From Cavenderia fasciculata (lineage: Eukaryota > Evosea > Eumycetozoa > Acytosteliales > Cavenderiaceae), in the NCBI RefSeq assembly GCF_000203815.1, contig NW_004457695.1, positions 1,178,001-1,242,000 on the forward strand: a stretch of DNA of 64,000 nucleotides, written 5' to 3'. The position numbers and the translations under genes were made by a program. Positions within the stretch are counted from its first letter, which is position 1. Every line of letters begins with the position of its first letter. This document shows positions 12,626 through 24,829 of the stretch, in pieces. Under the pieces are notes generated by a model. The model ran no database searches and was not told the DNA's origin. It saw only the letters and a list, made by a program, of their open reading frames with translations.

Positions 12626-14233
12626 ATGTTTAAATCTAAACCTATTTGTATTTTATTTATTTGTATTGTAGTGGTGGCTATAAATGCCTACAAAATCCAA
12701 ACCAAATCACTCTTGACATTATTATCAGTTGATGAAATATCAAATCATCTATCACAAGAAATCATCAATCAATTAGCCAATGAATTTGATATTTCCAAAT
12801 CATTCAATTCCACCTCACCTCTTGAAAATCTTGATCATTTTGGTTTTATCGTTTCATCCTCTATCATTAATAATCCAACTCATGTTGATCAATTAATTAA
12901 ACAAAAGAAACCAATTATCTTTATGTATGTAAAGAAAAGAAAAAGAAAAAGAAAAGATAATATATATTCATTCCCTCTAATTAATTATTTCTTTTTTTTC
13001 TTTTTCTTTTTTTTTTCTATATTTAAAGTAATTTAAATATTAAAGATAAAGAATATTTTTGTACAAAAATAATGGGATGTAGTTTAAATCAAGGTGATAG
13101 AATCTTGGCATATATTCCAAAAAAGTTCCAAGGTAGAAATTCCTATTGTTTGTTGTCATGGCCAGAAGATGAACAACAAGAAACCAACAATCAAATGATC
13201 GAGTCTGCCGTAACCGATCATTTAATGGGTAAATTATTGGTTGGTGATTCACCCATCTCTAATCTCATCCCTCCATTAAATGACAGTATTCCATTTGGTT
13301 ATTTTGAATTCTCAATCGTTGGCCAATTCACTCCTGCCCCAGTCTCTGGTGTCAATGTCCAATGGAATACATTATCTTTCCGTATTGATAATCATTTCTA
13401 TATGTATAAAGATAATGTTTATGAAAATAATTATTTAGTATTATTACAAAGTATGTAATTATAAATCAAAAAAAAAAACAAAATAATAATAATATATAAT
13501 TAAACAATTTATTTTTCTATTTTCTATTTATTTAGATGGATATGTATCACCATCAACAATGGCAGTGAATGATCTTTCAAAGGCATTGGGATTTTATCAA
13601 TCATCATTCCAATTGACCAATGAAATCTTTTACAAGAATCAAACGTTGCCTTTGGATGGTACTTTTGGATTGGAATCGACTTCGCCAGCAACCGTCGATC
13701 AAAATCAACAAGTCACCAAATCAGCTACTACCACTACTCAAATTCATGTTGGTGTCACTGCAACTGGTTCGGGTGGTGATGGAAGTGCTAGTGTCACTCA
13801 GACCTTTGAAGCATCGACTGTCACTGTTCAAGACATTACCGACTATGGTATCGATGAATTGACTGATCCAGTTAGTATGAATACTGGTTGGGTGTGGCAC
13901 CAACAATTCCCATACGATGTCTATTCATTGGGATGGGAGAATTTTGGTGAATGGTGGAAACAAGCTTATGATCCAACCAACAGTAACAACATTATGCCAG
14001 TCCCACCCCTCTCTACCGAGACACTTCAATTCACATCGTCGTCTGTATGGCGTGCCGACTCTTCTCTCATCGATGAAAATGATGAACTCTTGGTAGAGTT
14101 TGATTTCAATATCCAACATGTTGCCTCCCTCATTGCCATGCCCCACTTTTATGATAGTCATCATAAATTATTCTATCTTGACTATAACCCAGTCTATGGT
14201 GCTATCATCAATGCCAATTTTAATTTAGATTAA
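12626..14233 (+). CDS. Orphan secreted protein, three exons
   Basis: The exons are 12626-12924, 13029-13450 and 13536-14233, giving 472 aa with all splice phases consistent (GTATGT donors; AAAG and TTTAG acceptors). The N terminus MFKSKPICILFICIVVVAINA is a clear signal peptide, so the product enters the secretory pathway. No other membrane segment is seen. The middle has a Thr/Ser/Gly-rich stretch with alternating polar and nonpolar residues (QIHVGVTATGSGGDGSASV), the look of an amphipathic beta hairpin. It is followed by Trp/Tyr-rich sequence (TGWVWHQQFPYDV, GWENFGEWW). I do not recognise the family and assign no function. Two strong intron pairs make the gene model reliable even though the product is unknown. 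Confidence 0.75.
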
Positions 14234-14655
14234 ATAATAATAAACATATAATTTATTATAAATTATCATCAATCCCAAACAAACTAATTCATTCACTCTT
14301 CTTTGAGTTTAACTAACTACTAACTAAACTATTAATTGATTTCAACCGAACTGATAAAAAATAGATCACAGTATTATAATAACTATAAAGGTTTTTGAAT
14401 TGGTAGGTAGATGTACATATCCCCATCTCGATCCCTACAAACATTGCACTTTCAAGCATGCTAAACCTCTCCCTTCCAAAATTAGCCAATAAAAATCTTT
14501 GAAAAAAAAACAAAAACCAAACCCAACCCAACTTTTCAAACCCAACTCTATTTAATTTTTACCTTTTTTTTCTGAACCGACTACTATTTAAAGTTCATCC
14601 TGCAGGATATTCTATTCAATATATTTAAATAATATAATAAATAATAATTTCAATC
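14234..14655. promoter_or_regulatory. Upstream region of the actin gene
   Basis: This is the 422 bp between the secreted-protein gene and actin. Just before the actin start it holds a T-rich block (about 14558-14573) and an AT-rich TATTTAAA element near 14587, followed by an AT-rich leader. This is the usual dictyostelid TATA plus oligo-T arrangement. Promoter function is inferred. Confidence 0.4.
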
Positions 14656-15874
<1,219 letters not shown>

Positions 15875-16193
15875 ACTTTTTATTTATTCTCTCTTTTAAA
15901 AATATTGTTGTAAATTAATAAATCCCTTAAAATCAATCCCAATAATCTGAACGAGTAGATTTTATCCTCGTTTAGTATGGGTTGTATATACACAAACTAA
16001 AAAAAATATAATATAATAATAGTTTTTTTCTTTGACTATAAATCTCTTTATCTGGTGTATAGATATTTCAAGTTTTGTGATTTACAAAACTACCAATGTA
16101 CAAAGATTTATATTAACAAAGAAACAAATGACTGTTATTATTTAATCTTTCCCAATAAATTATTATTGTTTTGTTATATATGTAAAGGTCTTT
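15875..16193. terminator. Convergent 3' regions of actin and the Arp11 gene
   Basis: This is a 319-bp spacer between two converging genes. It has AATAAA-type sequences after the actin stop (for example near 15917) and on the opposite strand near the Arp11 end. No gene is seen. Confidence 0.4.
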
Positions 16194-17724
16194 TTATTTT
16201 CCAGTAGATGGTACAGGACTACTACTACTAGTTGTAACTATAGTTGATGGACTTGAAATTAATGTATTATTATTATTACTATTATTATTATTTAATCTTT
16301 CCCATTCAGGAACCTTTCTACCATTTTTAATGTATTGATCCAAAGTTAATTTTGTTGGAATAGTATCAAGAGAACCAATCATGGAAGCACCCAACCACAT
16401 TAATGAATTTGGTTGGAATGAATGTTTAATAAATTCAAAGTGGTTCAATAAACCTTTTAACTCTTCTTGTCCTCTTGGTTCTTGTTCCACTGTTGTACAA
16501 CGCTTATTTAATTCTTGAATTAATCTAGTTTTAAATCCTGCAATCATTGTAGTACCACCAATTAAAACAATATTATGACATAAACTTTTTCTAATATCAA
16601 TATCACACTAAAAAAATGAAGAAAGAGATATTAATCTACAATACTCATTATTTTTTGGATTTCTATTTCTATTTCTATTTTTACATACATCTAATAAAGA
16701 ATTAAGTATAATAGTAATGATATCATCATTTTCATTCATTTCATCTTCAATTGTAAAATTAAAGATTGATTTGGCAATATCTAGTCTTTGTTGAGCATCA
16801 AGTTGAATTGATATATTACCTTTTAATTGATAGGTGATTGGTGATACCTTTTCAATTGGATAATCCAATGGTGCCATAACAGTACATCTAACAATAATAT
16901 CTTCTACCAATTGATCGGTCAATAAAGAATGGTGAATCGTTTGTAATTGGTCTTGTTGAGTGATGATTGTATTATTGATAGTATTTTTAAATTGACATTT
17001 CAATTGTAATTCTTTCAACATCCATTGTTTCAAACTATTAAATCCTCTATTTGTTGTTTTCATTGCTTTTAATATTCCAACTCCTTCATATACCTAAATA
17101 AATTGTAAAAGTTAATCACATATGTTATTTGTTTGTTTGTTTGTTTATATGTTTACATACAGGTAAAACTCTAGTTTCATTTAAACCACAATCAATAATA
17201 AAACCAGTAGTTCTAATAAGAGGTAAAAGACAAACCAATGGATTGACAAATGATATACATGGTACATTGAATTGTTCAAACAACACTGATACCAATGCTT
17301 GTCTAAATAATCTAGGTACAAATATATTTTCAACAAGTATTATTTTTCTTTCTCCAGGGTCACATAATAAATATCTTTAAAAAAAAAAGATAAAGAAAAA
17401 GAGATTAGTAATTGTTGTCACAACCAAGATCTATCTATTCTATGTTTTGTTTGTTTCATACTTGAAAAAGATTTGATTTAAAAATATATATAATGATTCT
17501 TTTAATTGTTTTTGTAATGGTTGTTTAAATCTATCTTTATCTTTATCTTGTTGTTGTTCTTCGTTGTTATTTGTAAAAGATATTTCAGTACCACTTGATA
17601 AGAATGTTGATATATTTAAAGGTGATAGATCAGTATTGATGATGAATCTAGGTGTAGCTTCTTGAGTGTATCCACATTTTGTATATGCTCCTCCAATCTC
17701 TAATACAATTGATGATTTATCCAT
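16194..17724 (-). CDS. Actin-related protein Arp11/ACTR10 (dynactin pointed-end complex)
   Basis: There are four exons, 17724-17462, 17374-17161, 17093-16689 and 16607-16194, with consistent phases, giving 431 aa (human ACTR10 is about 417). The N-terminal phosphate loop is degenerate: IVLEIGGAYTKCGYTQEATPR. It continues YLLCDPGERKIILVEN, then DCGLNETRVLPVYEGVGILKA as the phosphate-2 region. Exon 4 carries IRKSLCHNIVLIGGTTMIAGF and, near the end, the GRKVPEWERLNN element that is diagnostic for the Arp10/Arp11 group. The order and spacing match ACTR10 throughout. The protein caps the Arp1 minifilament of dynactin with p62, p25 and p27, for dynein cargo attachment. The Ser/Thr/Asn tail after residue 395 is species-specific. 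Confidence 0.9.
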
Positions 17725-18033
17725 ATTTGATTTCTATTCTTCGTGCAAGTACAAAGTAAATAAAGATACCTAAGTTTCAATGAAATTCATTGGGCTTTGT
17801 GATCATCAAGACTTTTTTTTTTTTTGATTTGATTTTTTACAATTTTTTTTTTAAATATATTTATTTATTATTATTATTATTAATTAATATAATAAATCCC
17901 TTTTTTGTTTTGTTGTTATTATTATTATTGTTATTAATTTAACATTGATTTAAATCAATCATTGGCGAGAGGTGGAGGAAAAAAAAAATAATCACATTTC
18001 TATCTTATCTATCTATTATAATATTTGTACATT
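17725..18033. other. Intergenic spacer, AT-rich
   Basis: This region upstream of the Arp11 gene and downstream of the Vps32 gene is made of T-runs and TTA repeats (about 17810-17945). No gene is seen. Confidence 0.5.
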
Positions 18034-18827
18034 TTACATTGCTAAACTTTCTTCTAAAGCTCTATATTCTTCCTCTTCCTTTGAGAGTTCAGGTCTGACG
18101 GTAGAGGCAGTAGGGAATTTGATTTGTGGTTCTTTGGTTGGTGGTGCCTTGATGTTGAGGAGTTGAGAGTCTAGTGATTCCTGTTCCAATTCCTCGAGTT
18201 CACGCAACAAATCGTCTTCGTCGTCCAATTGAGTGCCAAGTGGTTGAGAGATGGCACGTGAAATCTCTTCGTGTACTTCCATTTGTGTTTGAATCTCTTC
18301 GATCGTGTCGTCGACCTTTTCCACCGTTAAATTGTTTTGTAATTCCTTCAAGTGGTGTGCTCCACTTCTCATTGAATCCATAATCTCCATATTCATCTTT
18401 GCATTTTCTAATGCAAATATCTAAATTGAAAAAGAAAAAGATATATTGATTAATATTTTGACTATTATTATTGTTATTGTTGTTACATACTTGAGTTGAA
18501 AGTGTATCGAATGTTCCTTGTAATTTATTAACTTCATTTTGATATGTATTTCTTTGTTTAAGACATAATAGAGCCTCTGTATGGATAGATATGATTAGAC
18601 AGATTAGTAAATCATGATATACTAATATATTATATAGGTTTTTGTGTTTCAAGAAACCTACCTCTTTTCTTTTTCTTTGCAACAAACATCTTTGCTTCTT
18701 CTTCCTTTCTATCGGCCTTTTCTTGTAAGAACTTTTGTCTCTTTTCCAACATCTCTATAGTTTGTCTCAATCTTGCGATTGTCTCCTGTGTATTTGGAGC
18801 TGATTTAGTTCTACCAAACAATTTCAT
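18034..18827 (-). CDS. vps32: ESCRT-III subunit Vps32/Snf7 (CHMP4)
   Basis: The exons are 18827-18662, 18576-18491 and 18420-18034, giving 212 aa. Joining them restores KKKREALLCLKQRNTYQNEV, the Snf7 core helix. The basic N terminus MKLFGRTKSAP is followed by long alpha-helical coiled-coil sequence (ETIARLRQTIEMLEKRQKFLQEKAD). The C-terminal half is acidic (MEVHEEISRAI, LDDEDDLLRELEELEQE) and autoinhibitory in this family. The end, RALEESLAM, matches the helix bound by ALIX in CHMP4 proteins. It is the main polymer-forming subunit that constricts membranes in multivesicular-body sorting, cytokinesis and membrane repair. Family membership is clear. Assignment to CHMP4 rather than other Snf7 members rests on length, the helix 2 sequence and the tail. 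Confidence 0.92.
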
Positions 18828-19547
18828 TTTTCTCTATATTTATATCTCTCTAAAAAGGGATTATATGTGTAATGTTATTTCTTATTTCTTTATAGTTTTG
18901 AAGAAAAAAAAGTATAAGTTTACAATGTTCTCTTCTCTACTCTATTGATCTATCGCCTCTTCTATTCTATTCCCTTTAAACATACACAAAAATTGATAAA
19001 AGATTATAATCAAATCAACCAATTATATTTGTAATGAGGTGTAGTAGTAATCGTTATCTTTCAAAAAAGGTTGACTACTCTATAATGATATATAATACTG
19101 CTGCAACTATAATATTAATGTATGTTGCTGCTGCTATTGTTATTGTACTTGTACTTTAGACAAACAAACTAATATGAAAAAAAGGGTAGACAGAGTTAAA
19201 TGAAATTAATAATAAACAAAAATATACAAAACTAGTTTGAGGGGTCAAAAAATAAAGTTATGAAAATTGAAAAAAAAAGGTTGCCCTTGAAAGTTGGGAA
19301 TAGGGTTTTTTGATAATTAAGGTGATCCAAGGAAAGATTCTCTCTCTCTTTTTGAATTCTCATTTCTGATTGAATTTTTATGAAATCTTATTTTTTATAT
19401 ATTTTAAATTATATAATTTAATAAATAATTATTAGTATTTCGTATAGTTTATTTTTAGTTTTAGTTTTCTTTTTTTTTTTTTTTTGTTTTTTTGTTTATA
19501 GTTTTTTATAATCTTTGAAATTAATTTTATAACCTCCGGAAAATTTC
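18828..19547. other. Intergenic region, no gene seen
   Basis: These 720 bp lie between the Vps32 start and the ArfGAP stop. They contain A and T homopolymers (T run near 19470-19495) and interspersed ACT/GCT repeats. There is no convincing reading frame. They hold the Vps32 promoter and the ArfGAP 3' untranslated region. Confidence 0.5.
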
Positions 19548-21030
19548 TTATCTACCGTGAGCAGACGATAAATGGGCTGGCATGTCTAAATATTAATAGA
19601 AAAAGAAAGAAGAAAATTGTTAATACCAAAAAAGAAAATATTGGAAACAATAGGATTTTTTTTTTTTTTTTAGATAGAGTAGAAATAGAATAAAGAGTAG
19701 AAAGAATAGGGAGTTTCAGTTTCAATTTCAATTTTCATACCTCTACCCAAATAAATTATACCACATACACCACAAGTATATTTTTTGGATTGACAAATAT
19801 CATGATGGTCTTGGTATTGTAGGTACTGGACAACGTTGTTACAGAGTGGACATTTTACATTTCTAAATAAACAATCCCTATTTTTGTGTTGAGGCAATTG
19901 ATCATGGAAAAGTTTCACTCCACACAAATCACAATCCATTAATTTTCGTATTGGTATAGGTTGAGGTTGTTGTTGCTGCGTTTCGGCTTGATATTGAACC
20001 ATGCCTCTATTATTATTATTTGTTTGATTATTATAGTTGATATCACGGTGGTTAGCATTAAAGTTTGAATGATTATTATTAATATTAATATCCTGTTTTC
20101 GTTGAGTTGGTGGTTGAGATTGGTTAGAAGATGTGAAATGATTATTATGGGTAGAATGATAGGAAGAATATGGAGTATTTTGAAATTTATCTATATAAAT
20201 AATATATGGTAATATATGGGATAGAAAGAGAGAAAGAGAGAAAGAGAGAGTTTGGAGTAATTTAATTAATATTTACTTATGCTTTTATGGTGACGGTGTT
20301 TACCGCTGCCACGGATATTGTCGTTATATTGGGGGGTCTGATAACCTTCATAATTCTGGTTGTCATTGTACCCACCAAAACATTGATATCTACCTATGGC
20401 CGGATGGAAAGCTTCTCCAGATGATGTATTTGAATCTCTTGTGCTTGGTTGACGACTTGATGATTGTCTTGATGGATCATAATTATTATTATTGTTGCTA
20501 TACAAATCTTCATAGTTGTAATTGGCTCTATAATCATTGTCTGTTGATGATGAACGATTTCTATTACCATTGTTACCATTATTACTATTACTTCTACCAC
20601 CAGTACTATTACTATTGGGTTGAGAATTGTAATCCAAATTGGTTCTTCTTGGAGGTGGTTCAGTTCTACTACGGGCTCTAGTTTCAGCAGATGCTTGGTT
20701 TTCCTTGTTTTGCAACTCGATTGCCAAATCATGATCTTGGAGGTATTGACGTTTCTTTTCTTCAATATCTCTCCATGCCTTGTTTTGTTCATCATCAAAA
20801 TTATTTAAACTATTTCCACTTTCAAATGAAACTCCATTTGATGATTCTGGGAAAACAGCTTCTCCTCCTACCTTTTGATTATCATCATTTGTTGTTGTTG
20901 TAGTTGTTGTTGATTGATGGAAAAATAATATTGGTTGTTGATGTTGATTATGATAAACTTGTTGATTTGCATATGGATTTTGGTGATATTGTTGTTGTGC
21001 TTGTTGTTGTAACATCATTTGTTGTTGTGC

Positions 21031-21077
<47 letters not shown>

Positions 21078-22577
21078 GCAACATCATTTGTTGTTGTTGT
21101 TGTGCTTGTTGTTGTTGAGGTAATAAATCACTAAATAATGATTGACCACTTGATAAAAGTTGTTGATTATTATTCATTTGATTTGGTGCAGGTAAAGCCA
21201 ACATTGGTTGTTGTTGTTGTTGTTGTGATTGATTAAAGAAACCATTATTACTATTATTCATTCCTCCATTACCATTCATACTATTATTCGTCATTCCATT
21301 ATTATTCATGGCTTGTTGTTGTAAATGATATTGTTGTTGTTGTAATTGTAATTGTTGTTGTTGAATTTGTTGTTGTTGTAATAAAAGTTGATCCATCTTT
21401 TCAGTTCCTTGTTGTTGGTTCTTTTTGTCATGGATACTGGTTGGAGGAGATCTTGGTGTGGGTTGTTGAAGTGTAACCTTTTGATAGAATGAAGATTTCT
21501 CTTTGAGATAATGGTGTTGATCAAATGGTTCCTTTGAGAATGGTGGGAATGATTCCTTTGTATTGGCAGAAGCTGGTTTATCATTGAAATAAGCATTCTC
21601 TTCTCTAAATGGATTAAATGGTTTACCACCATCAGATGAAGATGAAGATGAAGAATTTGAACTATTAATCTTTGATGGTGTGGATGCAGATGAAGTATCA
21701 ATTCTTGTTGTTGAATCATTATTATTATTGTTGTTTGACAAGACTGATAAACTTTCAAATTCTCTTGAGAGGGATTGTCTAGAATCAACATTTGTCTTTC
21801 TCTCTGATGATGAGTTGTTGACAGACAATGATTTTGGAGTCATGTGAGCAACATTTGATGATGATGGTGTGTTGGATGACATGGTCTTGGGAGAATTAGA
21901 GATACTGACAGCTTTGGGAGTTGTATTGGCCGATGCTCTCATTGGTGACTTTAACATGTCGGCCGATACACTCTTGTCCAACCATTTCTTGTCAATGTAT
22001 TTCATCTTTATAAACTCTCTAACACGTTTCTCATCCGATGGCAATGGAATTGAAAACTGCTTATCAGTCCATGAATGCATCCATACCTCCTTTGCCTTTT
22101 CATTACCAGTACTCTTTAACTTTTCAACCTCTTCATCTGAAAACTTATCAGATGACAATGTCTTTACTCTAAATCCTAATTCTCGACTAAACAAACAAAC
22201 AAACAAACAAATCAATATTAGATTACTTAAGTACATCCATCATTAATCATCATCATCATCATCATCATCATCTTTATCTCTACTTACTGAATAGCACCAC
22301 AAACTGAACAAACAAAAGTTCCAAAAGTTGTATTTAAGTATCTTGGAAACTAAAATTAAAATAAAAGATTATTTGAATAAAAATTAAAATATTAGTTTTC
22401 TTTTTCTTTTTTGCTCTCTCCTCTTGTGCGCTCTCTCTTTCTATTTTGTGATTATTTATTTATTTATTTATTTCTACTTACACTATCTGTACAATCTGCA
22501 CATTTACTATTTACATCCAATTCTCTTAGATCCCACAATAGGGTCTCGTTTTTACTCTTTTCCATCATCATGGTCAT
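19548..22577 (-). CDS. ArfGAP-domain protein with Gln/Asn-rich middle and C-terminal TRAF-like zinc fingers
   Basis: There are five exons, 22577-22482, 22349-22288, 22186-20277, 20190-19741 and 19585-19548, all in phase, giving 851 aa. The first three together build a canonical ArfGAP zinc finger: CADC, 16 residues, CSVC, then GAIHRELGFRVKTL with the arginine finger region. This domain stimulates GTP hydrolysis by Arf GTPases in vesicle traffic. The middle is Ser-, Gln- and Asn-rich, with an NPF motif (FNPFREE) that may bind EH domains. Exon 4 encodes a Cys/His array (CDLCGVKLFHDQLPQHKNRDC, CPLC...HHDIC, CGVCG), and the 38-bp last exon completes the third finger with MPAHLSSAH. These resemble TRAF or XAF1 fingers. 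Joining both zinc modules in one protein is unusual. Domain calls are strong; the combined role is unknown. Confidence 0.85.
21027..21078 (-). repeat. CAA run encoding poly-Gln in the ArfGAP protein
   Basis: The TTG repeats on the plus strand read as CAA codons on the minus strand. They sit in a larger Gln-rich block (about 20920-21420) interrupted by MMLQ and AQQQ units. Confidence 0.85.
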
Positions 22578-23252
22578 TTCAAATAATAAATAATATAAAT
22601 AATATAAAAGAGGAAGAAGGTCTGATTTTGTTGTTGTAACTAACTTCTATAATAATAATATCTCTCTTCTCTGTGTGTGTGTGATATGTGTGTTGGTTGA
22701 GTGTCTTTTTTAAATTTATAAAAGGAAATAAATAAATAAATAGAATAGAATAATATTAAATTTTAAGACCACAAAATAATAATAATAATAATAAAGACAG
22801 TACTAGAGGACACTTCTTTCTACTATAGTAAAAAAAATACTTCCAATTGGAATGTTTAAAGTAATAATTATCATAACATGCCAAGAAGAGAAACAACAAC
22901 ATACATACATATAAAAATAGATGGTGGTAGTGTGTAGGAGGAGGTAGGGGGTGGGTATTCTTTTAATTCTAGTTTTTTATATTAAAAACGTCACCTATCC
23001 TTTTTTGTAAAATTCATTATTCATCATTCTAATGAAATTTTTTTTTCCAACCAACACCAAAAAAAGTAATCCAATTTCAACTCTTTGTCTACTTTCACAG
23101 AATCGTATATACGTAATACTTTTTGAAACTAAAAAGAAAACTAATTAAAATTTTTTAAATCTTTCATTTTTAGAGGGTAATATTATTATTATTATTATTA
23201 TTATAAGTTATTTTTTATTTGTTATTATTTTTGTTATTTAATGTTTGTTGTG
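22578..23252. other. Intergenic region between ArfGAP and membrane-protein genes
   Basis: These 675 bp hold short GTGTGT repeats near 22670, an AAT run near 22776, a GT/GGAGG-rich patch near 22925-22955 and a TTA run near 23180. No gene is seen. Confidence 0.5.
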
Positions 23253-24829
23253 TTACAAATGAACATCATTTGGATGAGATGCTACAATACTTGAAGAACG
23301 TTTGTTTTTTTCTTCAACGATGACTTGTTTGCCGAGGAGAGAGAGGAAAAAGTTGGAAACACGAATGTTTAGACGGAAATGATAGAATACAAAATAAAAG
23401 CCGGCAAATGAAATCCAACCGATGATGAGGAGGATGAGAGGGACGAATCGGGCCACATTGTCAGACATGGCAATCCAAGAGGTGACAGTGGCAATGATAC
23501 AAAACGTAAAGAATGCCGTACGCATTCTATTGACCCACGATACAATACATGGTTCCAACCACACATTGATCACTAAAAATACAACATTGACAACGCTGAC
23601 TGCCACCAAATAGACGGCAACATAGGATGTGGCAAACACTGTCATGGCGGCCAATATAACCTTGCCCTGTACAAATATAAATACTACACGTGGCTTAAAC
23701 TTGATATCACTAATATTTTGTGTCTGTGATTGTGCAAACGATGCCGCTGGATAATACATAATCAATGCTACCAATGAACATACAATAAATGGTATATGTA
23801 CTTTTCTTAAACAATCAATTGATGTATTTGAATCTAATGTTGCCATATCATCCTTAAACTAATATATATAAGGTATAAATAATTAATTAAAATGATATAT
23901 ATATATTTAATTTATCTTCAAGTTACTTACAGTACAATCAATACCACCAAACATTGTAGAAATGACAGGTAAATACATTGTATTGACTAAAAACCATAAA
24001 ATGGAATAAATCTTTTGTTGATACTTTGTTACAAATCCTGCTGTATATGCTTCTCCACTAAATTAAAAGGATTAAATATAAATATTTTGATTTGATTTGA
24101 TTTGTTTTGTTTTGTTTTCTATAACCTACAATCTTCTTGTAAAGAAATGTAATAATAATCTAACAGATACAACGAAAATATAGGGAGAGAAAGCAATACC
24201 AAATAAAATCCAATACATGACATTAAAGACACTACCAGATGCATAGGGAACAGCCAAATAATTTGAATTTCTCAATGCCTCACTACCTGTATACTCTGCA
24301 CCTTCATTCCAACTAAAACTACAAAGTTGAACAAATTCTATCACTATACCAATAATTGCTGTTACATTTGAGAAATTTAAACTTAATTCATTTCCTTCTG
24401 GATCCTATATAAAAATAAATAAATAAATTAATAATTAATATTTAAGAGAATATATTATATATATATATTATTTGGTTTAAGTTTGTTTTGTTTTACCTCC
24501 CAAGCATGTTGTTCACCACCAAGATAATATATACACCATAGACAAATAAAGAGACAAATTAAAAAGGTTGCAAAGAGTATACGAAAGAGTACACCGTTTG
24601 CATAGAGTTCGATCTTGTCAATGATACCAGATGGAATGGTGATGGTGAGAATGGCGACAATGATCGATGCTACCAAAAACCCAATACCAATACGTTTGAA
24701 TGGGATGGCTGATCGCTTGGCATCGCCTGCCGCAACATCATCCTCAATATCAATGTCGGGGTCATCTTCAAGTCGGTTATCAAAACTCTGCGTACTCGTT
24801 GTTCTTGCTGTCGATGATTGTCCTGTCAT
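23253..24829 (-). CDS. Multipass membrane protein, dictyostelid type, function unknown
   Basis: There are four exons, 24829-24497, 24404-24130, 24057-23931 and 23858-23253, with consistent phases, giving 446 aa. The cytosolic-looking N terminus is Ser/Thr- and Asp-rich (residues 1-45). About nine to ten hydrophobic segments follow, for example IGIGFLVASIIVAILTIT, VMYWILFGIAFSPYIFVVSV, ILAAMTVFATSYVAVYLVAV and FVPLILLIIGWISFAGFYFV. A loop contains SQTQNISDIKFKPRVVFIF. The tail (EEKNKRSSSIVASHPNDVHL) is hydrophilic. The spliced frame joins GGIDCT to FKDDMATL and RRF to GEAYTAGFV. I recognise no transporter or receptor signature. It is an integral membrane protein; nothing more can be said from sequence. 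Confidence 0.75.
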
